Shown: piece after piece, positions 9,309 to 18,414 of the stretch
Layout: each line of letters opens with the position of its first letter
Numbering within the stretch: position 1 is the stretch's first letter
Assembly: GCF_000383615.1 (NCBI RefSeq)
Contig: NZ_KB911588.1
Coordinates: 186,001 to 250,000, forward strand
DNA: 64,000 nucleotides
Source: Streptomyces canus 299MFChir4.1
GTDB taxonomy: Bacteria; Actinomycetota; Actinomycetes; Streptomycetales; Streptomycetaceae
Direction: 5' to 3'
Position numbers and translations under genes: made by a program
The notes under the pieces: model-generated
What the model saw: the letters and a program-made list of their open reading frames with translations, nothing else
Told to the model about the DNA's origin: nothing
Databases searched by the model: none

Positions 9309-9500
9309 CTAGGAGAGCACTCCGGCGCCGGTGGTCGTCGCCAGCGATGCCGGCAGGTTCTTCGCGGAGGCGGCGTTGTAGGCGGCCACCAGGTCGGTCG
9401 TCGTGCCGTTGACGAGGTTGCCGGAGCTCGCGATCGCGCCCGTGCCGTCGCCGGACAGCAGCTTGGAGGCCTTCATGGAGATTGCCGCCGTGCGCAGCAT
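9309..9500 (-). CDS. Small 63-residue hypothetical protein
   Basis: A short ORF from ATG 9500 with GC-rich third positions in nearly every codon, unlike a shadow frame. The peptide is Ala/Thr/Ser-rich (GNLVNGTTTDLVAAYNAASAK), with no signal peptide, membrane segment or known motif. GGGA sits very close to the ATG. It lies downstream of the strong terminator hairpin at 9552-9583, so it needs its own promoter, or it may be the surviving end of a decayed gene. I do not recognise it. Confidence 0.4.
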   Translation of the reverse strand: MLRTAAISMKASKLLSGDGTGAIASSGNLVNGTTTDLVAAYNAASAKNLPASLATTTGAGVLS

Positions 9501-9551
9501 TTTCCCGCGCCCGCACTCACCAGGTTGTGGAGACAGAGGATGCGCGCGTGC

Positions 9552-9583
9552 GGGCGCCCGGGACCACACGGTCCCGGGCGCCC
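9552..9583. terminator. Perfect 14-bp hairpin terminator
   Basis: GGGCGCCCGGGACC and its exact complement flank the 4-nt loop ACAC. It lies 18 bp after the stop of the leftward intradiol dioxygenase gene and can act in both directions. Confidence 0.8.
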
Positions 9584-9601
9584 TCGTCCGTGTTCGCGGA
9601 G

Positions 9602-10525
9602 CTACATCGTCGTGTTGTCGTTCGTCGCGTCCGGGTCGACGCCCATCGTGATCGAACCGATGACGCCCCTGGCGATGTTCTTCTTGCTGTACTTCAGCTT
9701 GAGCAGGCCGCCGGTGGTGCCGCTCTGGTCGTAGATCGTGTCCTCGGTGAGCGTGGTGCGGGTGGTGGTGCTGGTGGAGTACGGCTCGGCCTCGGCGGAG
9801 GCAAGCACGGACTCCTCGTCGAAGAAGAACTGGCCGGTGTGGCAGGTGTTGCCGCCCTCGTAACCGGCCTTCGTCCACTCGCCGTTGACGTGCACCTTGG
9901 TGTGGATGTGCACACAACGGCCCTGGTACCAGCCGGGGAAGATCGTCTTGAAGGTGACCTGGCCGTGCTTGTCGGTCCTCCAGGTGCCCCGCAGATAGCG
10001 CTCGTCGTCGGTGGGGTCCTGGTGGACACCGCCACCGGTGCCACCGCTCGGCGCACCCGACGGCGGTTCACCCGTCGGGGTACCGCTCGGCATGCCCGAG
10101 GGCGCGTCGGTCGGGGCGGTGCCGCCCCCGCCGGTCGACGAGGCCTCGTAGCCCGAGTAGATGCCGAGCGCGTCGCAGTGCCAGATGTCCACGGCGGCAT
10201 CCGCGATCGGTTTGCAGGTCTCGGAGTCGACCACCTTGAGCCGGAGGGTGAGGGGGATGCCCTCCTTGTCCTCGGTGATGTCCTGGCGGATCTTGTCCGC
10301 GTCGATGTAGTACGGCCCCTCGGTGGTCTCCGAGGTGAGCCTGTAGCAGGCTTCCGACGCCGTGGAGCCGCTGCTCGCGGAGGCGGTCGTGCTCGTCTCG
10401 CCCGCGAAGGCCCCCGACGCGGCGAGGGTGCCCGCCGCCCCCACCGCCACGGCCGCGCCCGCTCCCGCGACGACGACCTTGCGCCGGGTCAGGTCCTTCT
10501 TGTGTTTCGGCTGGTTTCCCGTCAT
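9602..10525 (-). CDS. Secreted (Tat) intradiol ring-cleavage dioxygenase
   Basis: 307 residues. The N-terminus TRRKVVVAGAGAAVAVGAAG is a twin-arginine signal, so the protein is exported folded. The intradiol dioxygenase domain follows, with probable Fe(III) ligands Tyr in GIYSGY, Tyr in GWYQGR and two His in CVHIHTK. It probably cleaves catechol-type aromatics outside the membrane. Between the first and second ligand groups is an inserted Gly/Pro/Ser stretch (PSGMPSGTPTGEPPSG). A second, frame-broken relative lies at 19891-20717. Substrate unknown. Confidence 0.88.
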   Translation of the reverse strand: MTGNQPKHKKDLTRRKVVVAGAGAAVAVGAAGTLAASGAFAGETSTTASASSGSTASEACYRLTSETTEGPYYIDADKIRQDITEDKEGIPLTLRLKVVDSETCKPIADAAVDIWHCDALGIYSGYEASSTGGGGTAPTDAPSGMPSGTPTGEPPSGAPSGGTGGGVHQDPTDDERYLRGTWRTDKHGQVTFKTIFPGWYQGRCVHIHTKVHVNGEWTKAGYEGGNTCHTGQFFFDEESVLASAEAEPYSTSTTTRTTLTEDTIYDQSGTTGGLLKLKYSKKNIARGVIGSITMGVDPDATNDNTTM

Positions 10526-10604
10526 GGAAGGCGAAGGTAGGTAAGAAGGCTGTTCTCAGCATGGGAGCGGACTGTGGCTTGCTGTGCGCGGCACCGCGCA
10601 TGCG

Positions 10605-10640
10605 AAGGGGCCCGAGACCGGCGTCGGTCTCGGGCCCCTT
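10605..10640. terminator. Perfect 15-bp hairpin terminator after aspS
   Basis: AAGGGGCCCGAGACC and its exact complement flank the loop GGCGTC, 13 bp beyond the aspS stop codon. It ends with CTT and serves the leftward transcript. Confidence 0.85.
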
Positions 10641-10653
10641 CGGTTGACGGCGC

Positions 10654-12417
10654 CTACTTCGGCTGCGGCTTGCGCACCGACAGGTGCAGCTCCCTCAGCC
10701 GGGCCTCCTCCAGCTCCGTCGGCGCGCCCATCATCAGGTCCTGGGCGTTGCCGTTGAGCGGGAAGGAGATGGTCTCGCGGATGTTGGGCTCGTCCGCGAG
10801 GAGCATGACGATGCGGTCGACGCCGGGGGCGATACCGCCGTGCGGCGGGGCGCCGAAGCGGAACGCGCGCAGCATGCCCGCGAACTTCTCCTCGACGGTC
10901 TCCCGGTCGTAGCCCGCGATCTCGAAGGCCTTCAGCATGATCTCGGGCTCGTGGTTCCGGATCGCGCCGGAGGACAGCTCGACGCCGTTGCAGACGATGT
11001 CGTACTGCCAGCCCAGGATGTCCAGCGGGTCCTGGGTCTCCAGGGCCTCCAGACCGCCCTGGGGCATGGAGAACGGGTTGTGCGAGAAGTCGATCGCGCC
11101 GGTCTCCTCGTCCTTCTCGTACATCGGGAAGTCGACGATCCAGCAGAACCGGAAGACGTTCTCCTCGAAGTGCCCGGCACGCTTGGCGGCCTCGACGCGG
11201 ACCGCGCCCATGATCTTCGAGACCTCGTCGAACTCGCCGGCGCCGAAGAACACGGCGTGACCGGCGGCCAGCGACAGCCGCTTGGTCAGCTCGGCGACGT
11301 TCTCCTCGGTGAGGAACTTCGCGATCGGGCCGGACAGCGAACCGTCCTCCGCCACCCGCACCCAGGCCAGACCCCTGGCACCCTGCGAGACCGCGAAGTC
11401 ACCGAGCTGGTCGAAGAACTTCCGCGGCTGCGCGGAGACGTCCGGCACCGCCAGCGCCCGCACGTGCTTGCCTGCGAACGCCTTGAACTCCGAGCCCTCG
11501 AAGACATCGGTGATGTCGACGAGCTCCAGCTGGGCCCGCAGGTCCGGCTTGTCGGAGCCGTACTTCAGCATCGCCTCACGGAACGGGATCCGCGGGAACG
11601 GCGAGGTGACATGGCGGCCGTTGCCGAACTCCTCGAACAGCTCGGTCATGAGCTTCTCGATCGGCTGGAAGACGTCCTCCTGCTCGACGAAGCTCATCTC
11701 GACGTCGAGCTGGTAGAACTCGCCCGGCGAACGGTCCGCACGCGCGTCCTCGTCACGGAAGCAGGGCGCGATCTGGAAGTAGCGGTCGAAGCCGGAGATC
11801 ATCAGCAGCTGCTTGAACTGCTGCGGCGCCTGCGGGAGGGCGTAGAACTTGCCCGGGTGCAGACGGGAGGGGACCACGAAGTCACGGGCGCCCTCGGGGG
11901 AGGTCGCGGACAGGATCGGCGTGGCCATCTCGTTGAAACCGAGGGCGACCATCTTCGAGCGGATCGAGGCGATCACCGACGACCGCAGCATGATGTTCTT
12001 GTGCATGCGCTCGCGGCGCAGGTCGAGGAAGCGGTACTCAAGCCGCCGCTCCTCGTTGACCCCGTCCTCGGTGTTGATCGTGAACGGCAGCGGGGCGGCC
12101 GCACCGAGCAGCTCGACCTCGCCGACCTCGACCTCGACCTCACCGGTGGGCAGGTCCGGGTTGACGTTCTCGGTGCCGCGGGAGACGACCTTGCCGTCGA
12201 CGCGGACCGTGGACTCCTTGGTCAGCTTGTCGAGGGCCTCGTAGGACGGCGTGCCGGGACGGGCGACCAGCTGCGTGATGCCGTAGTGGTCACGCAGATC
12301 GATGAACAGGATGCCGCCCAGGTCGCGCCGATTGTGCAGCCAGCCACTCAGCCGGACGTCGGTGCCGACGTCAGAGGAGCGGAGCTCGCCGCAGGTGTGG
12401 GACCTGTACCGATGCAT
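10654..12417 (-). CDS. aspS: Aspartyl-tRNA synthetase
   Basis: 587 residues, the normal bacterial-type AspRS length. An N-terminal OB-fold anticodon domain (about 1-110) includes WLHNRRDLGGILFIDLRD. The class II core follows, with motif 2 FRDEDARADRSPGEF and motif 3 GIAPGVDRIVMLL, split by the bacterial GAD insertion domain (about 290-410). The Leu in RRDLGG is the residue seen in discriminating AspRS such as the E. coli enzyme, rather than the His of known non-discriminating ones; whether this enzyme also charges tRNA-Asn cannot be decided here. A parS site lies 34 bp upstream of the start. Confidence 0.97.
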   Translation of the reverse strand: MHRYRSHTCGELRSSDVGTDVRLSGWLHNRRDLGGILFIDLRDHYGITQLVARPGTPSYEALDKLTKESTVRVDGKVVSRGTENVNPDLPTGEVEVEVGEVELLGAAAPLPFTINTEDGVNEERRLEYRFLDLRRERMHKNIMLRSSVIASIRSKMVALGFNEMATPILSATSPEGARDFVVPSRLHPGKFYALPQAPQQFKQLLMISGFDRYFQIAPCFRDEDARADRSPGEFYQLDVEMSFVEQEDVFQPIEKLMTELFEEFGNGRHVTSPFPRIPFREAMLKYGSDKPDLRAQLELVDITDVFEGSEFKAFAGKHVRALAVPDVSAQPRKFFDQLGDFAVSQGARGLAWVRVAEDGSLSGPIAKFLTEENVAELTKRLSLAAGHAVFFGAGEFDEVSKIMGAVRVEAAKRAGHFEENVFRFCWIVDFPMYEKDEETGAIDFSHNPFSMPQGGLEALETQDPLDILGWQYDIVCNGVELSSGAIRNHEPEIMLKAFEIAGYDRETVEEKFAGMLRAFRFGAPPHGGIAPGVDRIVMLLADEPNIRETISFPLNGNAQDLMMGAPTELEEARLRELHLSVRKPQPK

Positions 12418-12450
12418 CGTCGTTCATCCAGTCTTCGCGGATCGGGGAGG

Positions 12451-12466
12451 TGTTTCACGTGAAACA
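12451..12466. other. parS site (ParB-binding palindrome)
   Basis: TGTTTCACGTGAAACA is a perfect 16-bp palindrome identical to the universal bacterial parS consensus. It lies between aspS and the divergent SpoIIE-type gene. In Streptomyces, parS sites cluster around oriC and nucleate the ParB complex used in sporulation septation. Confidence 0.95.
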
Positions 12467-12561
12467 GCTCCCAGCCTACCGGGGACCCCGAGATCGCCTC
12501 CCCACCATTACGACTCGGCCAACAGTGGCACTCCAGGATCTCCTGTTCTTAAAGTGGGGCA

Positions 12562-14709
12562 ATGCGCACTGGTGAGCCCTTGCCCGCCGTGGGGGAGGTT
12601 CTCACCGCCCTCGCGACCGGCCTGTGGCACTGGGACACCGCCACCGAACTGGTCACCGTCGACGCGGAGGCGGCTCGGCTCCTCGGGCTGCCCGCCGAGC
12701 GGACCACCCTCACAGAGGCCCAGGCACGGGCCCGACTGCACCCGGTCGACTGGAACGAGATCATCAGCGTCGTCGGACTCGCCGTCGCCGAGGACACGCT
12801 CGCCGAGGTCCGGATCAGGATCATGGACGAGCGGGGCCACGTGACCCGTACCGTCCGCAGCCGCTCCAAGCCGTCGTACGACGCCCGGAAGAAGTCGTTC
12901 CAGCTCATCGGCACCCTCCAGGAGGTCACCGAGCCGACCCCCGGCACCCCTGCCGGACGCACCGCGGTCACCGGTGACTGGCGTCGCTCCCGCGAGGCCT
13001 TCCTGCTGGACGCGGGCCGCGCCCTGGCCGAGGCCCGCTCCACCGCCGAGGTGCTGCGCGTGGCCGCCGGCCTGTCCATGCCCGGCTTCAGCCCCGACGG
13101 CCTGGCCGTCTTCGGCGTCGAGGGCGACCGGCTGACGATCATCGGCCACCACGGCCAGCAGCCCGGCGACGAGAGCCCCTTCTCCCACATGTCCCTGGAG
13201 ACGGACTACCCGGCCGCCGAGGTCGTGCGCACCGGCCGCGCCGTCTATCTCTCCAGCCCCGAGGCCTACCGCTCCCGCTACCCGGTCACCTGGCCGCTCG
13301 CCCAGCGCTTCGACCGCCAGTCCTGGGCGTTCCTGCCCCTGACCGTGGCCGGCCGCACGATGGGCGCGTGGATGGCGGGCTTCGCCTACCCGGTCGCGTT
13401 CACCCCGGACGAGCGTTCGGTGCTCACGACGGTGGCCCGCATGCTGGCCCAGGCCCTGTCCCGCGCGGGCCTCGCCGAGTCGGAACGCGAGCTGACCGAC
13501 GGCCTCCAGCGCTCGATGCTCCCCACCCTGGGCCCGGAGATACCGGGCATGACCGTCGCCGCCCGCTACGTCCCCACCGGCGGCGGCCTCCAGGTCGGCG
13601 GCGACTGGTACGACATGATCCCGCTGCCCGGCGGCACCTCCCGGACGAACTCGGGGCAAGGGCGGTTCGCCCTGGTCATCGGGGACGTCCAGGGCCATGA
13701 CGTGCGGGCGGCGGGCCTGATGGGCCAGCTCCGCATCGCCCTGCGCGCCTACGCCGCCGAGGGCCACCGCCCCGACGCGGTCCTCTCCCGCGCCTCACGC
13801 TTCCTCAACGGCATGGCGTACGGCGTCGACGACCCCTCCGACATGCGCTTCGCGACCTGCCTGTACGTCGAGGCCGACCCGGTGACCGGCGTCCTGGAGG
13901 TGGCGCGGGCCGGGCATCCCGACCCGGCGATCCGCATGGCCGACGGCACGGTCCTGGCCCGCCGCACGCAGGGCGGTCTCCCGCTCGGCATCGACCCGGA
14001 CGCCGACTACCCCACCACCCGGATCACCCTGGAGCCCGGCGAGACGCTGATGCTGTGCACGGACGGGCTGATCGAGACCGGCGGCCACGACTTCGAGACC
14101 GGCTGGAAGCGCATCCGCACCATCCTGGAGACCCACGACGGCGACCTGGAGGAACTCGCCGACGCCCTGATCCAGGCCGTCCACGGCCCCTCCTCCCACC
14201 ACACCACCGGGCCCCTCGCCGACCGCCGCGAGGACGACATAGCGATCCTGCTCCTGCACCGGGAGGGAGAGGGCGGCGACCCGGCCGCCGCACGGCCCAC
14301 GGTCCGCCGCACGATGCTCTCGGTGGCCCAGGCGGAACCCGAACGGGTCGCGGTCGCCCGCCAGCAACTCCGCGAACTGCTGCACGACTGGCCCTCCGCC
14401 GACCAGGTCGACTCCGCGGTCCTGCTGCTCTCCGAGACACTGACGAACGTCCTCGTCCACACCGACGCGGACGCGCTGCTGCTCGCGGATGTCCGCGGCG
14501 AGACGGGCGAGCGTCGGATGCGGATCGAGGTCACCGACACCAGCGACGACCTCCCCCACAAACGCCGCCCCGGCGAACTGGCCTCCTCGGGCCGCGGCCT
14601 GATGCTGATCGAACTACTGGCGGACACGTGGGGGGTCGACCCCCAGGGCGAGGGCAAGAGCATCTGGTTCGAGCTGTACGAGTCCTCGGGTGGGGACGGC
14701 GGCGGGTAG
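12562..14709 (+). CDS. PAS-GAF-SpoIIE phosphatase with C-terminal HATPase (RsbU/RsbW-type signalling protein)
   Basis: 715 residues, predicted cytoplasmic. A PAS-like domain lies at about 10-115, GAF at about 145-310, and a PP2C/SpoIIE phosphatase domain at about 330-570 with metal-binding GGDWYDMI, GDVQGHD and RREDDIA. A histidine-kinase-like ATPase at about 590-710 has an N-box (SETLTNVLVH) and GRGLMLI. Such proteins probably dephosphorylate anti-anti-sigma factors, and the ATPase half may phosphorylate them. A TAAAGT -10-like box (12550-12555) lies 7 bp before the ATG, suggesting a leaderless message. The signal and sigma factor are unknown. Confidence 0.92.
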   Translation: MRTGEPLPAVGEVLTALATGLWHWDTATELVTVDAEAARLLGLPAERTTLTEAQARARLHPVDWNEIISVVGLAVAEDTLAEVRIRIMDERGHVTRTVRSRSKPSYDARKKSFQLIGTLQEVTEPTPGTPAGRTAVTGDWRRSREAFLLDAGRALAEARSTAEVLRVAAGLSMPGFSPDGLAVFGVEGDRLTIIGHHGQQPGDESPFSHMSLETDYPAAEVVRTGRAVYLSSPEAYRSRYPVTWPLAQRFDRQSWAFLPLTVAGRTMGAWMAGFAYPVAFTPDERSVLTTVARMLAQALSRAGLAESERELTDGLQRSMLPTLGPEIPGMTVAARYVPTGGGLQVGGDWYDMIPLPGGTSRTNSGQGRFALVIGDVQGHDVRAAGLMGQLRIALRAYAAEGHRPDAVLSRASRFLNGMAYGVDDPSDMRFATCLYVEADPVTGVLEVARAGHPDPAIRMADGTVLARRTQGGLPLGIDPDADYPTTRITLEPGETLMLCTDGLIETGGHDFETGWKRIRTILETHDGDLEELADALIQAVHGPSSHHTTGPLADRREDDIAILLLHREGEGGDPAAARPTVRRTMLSVAQAEPERVAVARQQLRELLHDWPSADQVDSAVLLLSETLTNVLVHTDADALLLADVRGETGERRMRIEVTDTSDDLPHKRRPGELASSGRGLMLIELLADTWGVDPQGEGKSIWFELYESSGGDGGG

Positions 14710-14838
14710 CGCCTCCCACCGCGCGATCAAGAACAGCGACTGAATCGATACTTCTTTCGCTATATCGGGTGAACGGCCATCCTTCGGACATCAGTTGGAA
14801 CCGACGGTGCCTAGCTTCCGGAGCGGAGGTGATGCTCG

Positions 14839-15706
14839 ATGGACGAGCAGAACAGCACGGAACAGCACCAGGACGCGATCGACATCAACGACTTCGTCTT
14901 CGCGGCGACGGGGGCGCGGGTGCGGAGACTGACCATGCCGGACGGGACGCACTGGTTCCCGGCGGTGGACGTGTGCAAGAACCTGGGCTACATGCACGTC
15001 GGATCCGCACTGCGGAACGTCGCCGACACTGTCAACTTCGCCAGTGCTGAGAGTGTGCTTCAGAGGCACACTCTCGACATCCCCGCAGGTCGAGAGTGGC
15101 GACGAGACATGAACCTGGTCAATCTCGAAGGCCTGATCCGATTGGTCAACGGCTGCACGAAGCCCGAGTCCCAGCCGTTCAAGGTATGGGTCTCCGAAGT
15201 CATCGCCACCATCCAGCGCGACGGCTCCTACTCCCTGGAACCGGCCGTCGTACAACCCGCCCCCGCCGGCTGCACGGCCTACGTCATGCCCCAGCAGGTC
15301 GCCGACGCCCTCGTCGGGCTGGAACAACGGAGCATCCGGACAGACGACTTGCTCCGGCAGATCAACAACAGCCAGACCGCCATCGTCGAGGTGCTGCGGG
15401 ACATCGCCCAGACCCTCCGGCGACCGGTCCCGGCCCGTCCAGGCACCGGAGTTGACGCCCGAGCAACTCCTGATCAACTGGAAGACCAGGAACCTGGTCG
15501 TCACCGAGGACATCCACAGGGTGGCCGCCCATCTGGCGCCGGTACTGCTGCATGGCGGGGCCGACTACAGCGTGGAGGAGATCGCCGTGTGCACCGGGCT
15601 GACGCCCGACCGTGTCCGCGACTCCTTGGAGTTGCTGTCCGAGCACGGGTGCGTCCGGCAGGTGGGCCGGGCTCCGGACGGCGCACCGTTCTACGTGCTG
15701 CCGTAG
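14839..15706 (+). pseudogene. BRO-N domain protein with C-terminal winged helix, apparent frameshift near 15430
   Basis: The first ~200 residues from ATG 14839 (GGAGGTG 8 bp upstream) form a BRO-N domain: NDFVFAATGARVRRLTMPDG, then WFPAVDVCKNLGY. This is a DNA-binding module common in phage antirepressors. After about codon 200 that frame turns into Arg/Gly-rich nonsense ending at 15714. The +1 frame instead reads LTPEQLLINWKTRNLVVTED and a helix-turn-helix (SVEEIAVCTGLTPDRVRDSL) to a stop at 15706. Removing one base (or restoring two) near 15430-15440 gives about 288 residues. It may be a recent mutation, a sequencing error in GGCCC, or possibly recoding. Confidence 0.7.
15050..15074. repeat. 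Hairpin inside the BRO-N coding region
   Basis: AGAGTGTGC and its exact complement GCACACTCT flank a 7-nt loop. A perfect 9-bp stem inside a coding region may form mRNA structure. Confidence 0.5.
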
Positions 15707-15726
15707 CGCGGTAGCACCTACGTAGA

Positions 15727-15767
15727 CAGGCCCGAAGCCGCAAAACTAGATTGCGGCTTCGGGCCTG
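15727..15767. terminator. 17-bp hairpin between convergent BRO-N and pirin genes
   Basis: CAGGCCCGAAGCCGCAA pairs perfectly with TTGCGGCTTCGGGCCTG around a 7-nt A-rich loop. It lies between two convergent genes and can terminate both. Confidence 0.88.
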
Positions 15768-15785
15768 CGTCGTACCGTACCGGAC

Positions 15786-16757
15786 TTACAGCCCGCCCTC
15801 AGTCATTCCGTGCACGGCCGGGATCGTCCCCAGCCGTCCCTTCTGGAAGTCGTCGAACGCCTGCTGGAGTTCCTCACGGGTGTTCATGACGAACGGGCCG
15901 TAGTGGGCCATCGGTTCACGGATCGGGCGGCCGCCCAGCAGGACGACCTCCATGTCCGGGGTGTGAGAGTCCTGCTTCTCGTCCGCGCGGACCGTCAGGG
16001 AGCCACCGGCGCCGAACACCGCGGTCTGACCCAGGTGGATCGGCCGGCGCTCCGCCCCCACCGAACCGCGACCCGCCAGCACGTACGCCAGACCGTTGAA
16101 GTCCTCGCGCCACGGAAGAGTGATTTCGGCACCGGGCGCCACCGTCGCGTGGATCATCGTGATCGGGGTGTGGGTGACACCGGGGCCCTGGTGACCGTCC
16201 AGCTCACCGGCGATGACACGGAGCAGCGCGCCACCGTCCGGCGTCGACAGCAGCTGCACGTTGCCGCCCCGGATGTCCTGGTACCGCGGTGCCATCATCT
16301 TGTCCTTGGCAGGCAGGTTCACCCACAGCTGGAGGCCGTGGAAAAGGCCGCCGGACATGACGAGGGCCTCCGGCGGCGCCTCGATGTGGAGAAGACCCGA
16401 GCCGGCCGTCATCCACTGGGTGTCGCCGTTGGTGATGGTGCCGCCACCGCCCTGCGAATCCTGGTGGTCGAAGATCCCGTCGATGATGTACGTGACGGTC
16501 TCGAAGCCGCGGTGCGGGTGCCAGGGCGTCCCCTTCGGTTCGCCCGGCGCATAGTCCACCTCGCCCATCTGATCCATCATGATGAACGGATCAAGGTGGC
16601 GGTAATGGATCCCGGCGAACGCCCTGCGCACCGGGAATCCCTCGCCCTCGAAGCCACTCGGCGCGGTCGTCACGCCGAGGACGGGACGGGCCACCGCTTC
16701 CGCCGTCGCGGTCACGCGCGGCAGGGTCAGCGGGTTGTCGACAGTCACTGCAGGCAT
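15786..16757 (-). CDS. Pirin family protein
   Basis: 323 residues, two cupin domains. The N-terminal metal site is visible: HPHRGFETVTY (two His) and later HIEAP (His, Glu). Pirins are Fe-dependent redox proteins; some have quercetinase activity. The start is set by a near-ideal AAGGAGG 7 bp before ATG 16757. The upstream AT-rich segment carries a dyad (16785-16800), suggesting control by a small redox- or stress-responsive regulator, as for other pirin genes. Confidence 0.93.
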   Translation of the reverse strand: MPAVTVDNPLTLPRVTATAEAVARPVLGVTTAPSGFEGEGFPVRRAFAGIHYRHLDPFIMMDQMGEVDYAPGEPKGTPWHPHRGFETVTYIIDGIFDHQDSQGGGGTITNGDTQWMTAGSGLLHIEAPPEALVMSGGLFHGLQLWVNLPAKDKMMAPRYQDIRGGNVQLLSTPDGGALLRVIAGELDGHQGPGVTHTPITMIHATVAPGAEITLPWREDFNGLAYVLAGRGSVGAERRPIHLGQTAVFGAGGSLTVRADEKQDSHTPDMEVVLLGGRPIREPMAHYGPFVMNTREELQQAFDDFQKGRLGTIPAVHGMTEGGL

Positions 16758-16784
16758 GTCGGTACCTCCTTGTGGAACGAGTTT

Positions 16785-16800
16785 AGTTGAGCATTGAACT
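16785..16800. promoter_or_regulatory. Candidate operator dyad upstream of pirin gene
   Basis: AGTTGAGCATTGAACT has AGTT/AACT arms within an AT-rich patch 28 bp upstream of the pirin ATG. The spacing resembles MarR-family operators; this is inference only. Confidence 0.35.
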
Positions 16801-16875
16801 TTCTGCCACCTCTAACGGCAGAAGCCCGGAGGGCATTCCCTCCAGGCTTCCAAGACCTCGCTCCCCCTGAAGAGG

Positions 16876-18366
16876 TCAGGCGGCGAGCTCCGGTTCCCGA
16901 TCGGCGATCTTCTCCGGTGCGGGCCGGTCCGCACGCATCACCAGCGTCGCCAGCAGCGCCGCCGCCAGGACGCCGATCGCGCTGACCGTGAAGGTCGTCG
17001 ACATGGAGGCGGTGAAGGCCTCGCGGGCCGCCGCCGCCAGCGCCGGGTCCTTCAGGGCTACCGCTCCGGCTATCGAGTGCCTCGCCTGCTCTGGCGTCCC
17101 CTCGGGCATCCGGTCCGCGAAGCCGCTCGACAGGAGCGAACCGAGGATCGCGATGCCCAGTGCGGTGCCGGCCTGCTGGACGGTGTCGTTCAGCGCCGAG
17201 CCGACGCCCGCCTTGTCCTCGGGGATGGTGCCCATCAGGGCCGCCACCGCGGCGGGCATCGCCAGGCCCGCGCCGAGACCGAGCAGGCCGAGCGCGACCG
17301 CCGGGACGGTGAAGCCGGAGTCCGCCGAGACCGTGGTCAGCAGGGCGAAGCAGGCGACCATCACCAGCATGCCCGCGAGGATCACCCACCGGTTGCCGTA
17401 CTTGGCGGCGAGCTTGGCCCCCACGCCGTTGCCCACCAGGGCCGTGACCGCAAGCGGCAGGAAGGCCAGGCCCGCCTTGACCGGTGAGTAGCCGAGCACG
17501 AACTGGAGGTACTGGGTGAGGACGAGCAGCAGTCCGCCGTTGCCCGTCTGGACCAGGGCCAGGGAGAGCGAACCGCCGCTGAAGTTGCGGTGCTTGAAGA
17601 GGTCCAGCGGGACCATGGGGGACGTGGTGCGGTTCTCCCAGATGACGAAGCCGGTCAGGGAGACGAGGGCCACGGGGAGGGCTGCGGTCCACATGCCGTG
17701 CTGCGGGAGCTCGATGATCCACCAGACCAGGGCGGTCATCCCGGCGGCCGACAGCACCGCGCCCAGCGGGTCGGCCTTCTGCCAGGGCGCTTTCGACTCC
17801 GGCATCAGGGTCAGGCCGGCGATGATCGCGAGGGCGACGACCGGCACGTTGAGGAGGAAGATCGACTGCCAGGAGAAGTGGTCGATCAGGAGGCCGCCGA
17901 GCACCGGGCTGCCGACCAGGCCGAGCATCGCGACCGAGCTCCAGGCCGCCATCGCCCTGCCGCGCTCGTCCTCGTCGAAGACGGTGATGAGGATGGAGAG
18001 TGTGGACGGCATGATCAGCGCGCCGCCGACGCCCATCGCGACGCGGACGCCTATCAACTCGCCGGGGGTGGTGCACCAGATCGCGGCCAGTGAGGCGGCC
18101 CCGAAGAGCAGGAGTCCGATCAGCATCACCTTGCGGCGGCCGAACCGGTCGCCGAGGCTGCCCGAGGTGAGCAGCAGGCCGGCGAAGACCAGGATGTAGG
18201 AGTCCAGGATCCACTGGGTGTCCTGGGCGCCGGCTCCGATCTCCTCGCTCATGACCGGTACCGCGACGGTGAGCGCCATGCTGTCGACGACGAGTACCAG
18301 GCTGCTCAGGCAGAGCACGACCAGGATCCACCAGCGGCGTGGGTTGCGGACTTCCAGGGTGTTCAT
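16876..18366 (-). CDS. MFS multidrug efflux transporter, DHA2/EmrB-QacA type (14 TM)
   Basis: 496 residues with about 14 hydrophobic segments. Motif A-like GSLGDRFGRRKVM lies after TM2, and antiporter motif C-like GLVGSPVLGGLLIDHFSW near TM5. Proton-driven drug export across the cytoplasmic membrane is expected. ATG 18366 is chosen because GGAGGGG lies 7 bp upstream; an in-frame ATG at 18441 would run through the operator. The gene is divergent from a TetR regulator, with four phased GTACGC boxes in between, so repression by that protein is likely. Confidence 0.93.
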   Translation of the reverse strand: MNTLEVRNPRRWWILVVLCLSSLVLVVDSMALTVAVPVMSEEIGAGAQDTQWILDSYILVFAGLLLTSGSLGDRFGRRKVMLIGLLLFGAASLAAIWCTTPGELIGVRVAMGVGGALIMPSTLSILITVFDEDERGRAMAAWSSVAMLGLVGSPVLGGLLIDHFSWQSIFLLNVPVVALAIIAGLTLMPESKAPWQKADPLGAVLSAAGMTALVWWIIELPQHGMWTAALPVALVSLTGFVIWENRTTSPMVPLDLFKHRNFSGGSLSLALVQTGNGGLLLVLTQYLQFVLGYSPVKAGLAFLPLAVTALVGNGVGAKLAAKYGNRWVILAGMLVMVACFALLTTVSADSGFTVPAVALGLLGLGAGLAMPAAVAALMGTIPEDKAGVGSALNDTVQQAGTALGIAILGSLLSSGFADRMPEGTPEQARHSIAGAVALKDPALAAAAREAFTASMSTTFTVSAIGVLAAALLATLVMRADRPAPEKIADREPELAA

Positions 18367-18414
18367 GGCGGTTCCCCTCCGGCTTCGTGACACCGTTCCC
18401 TCGATGCGAACACT

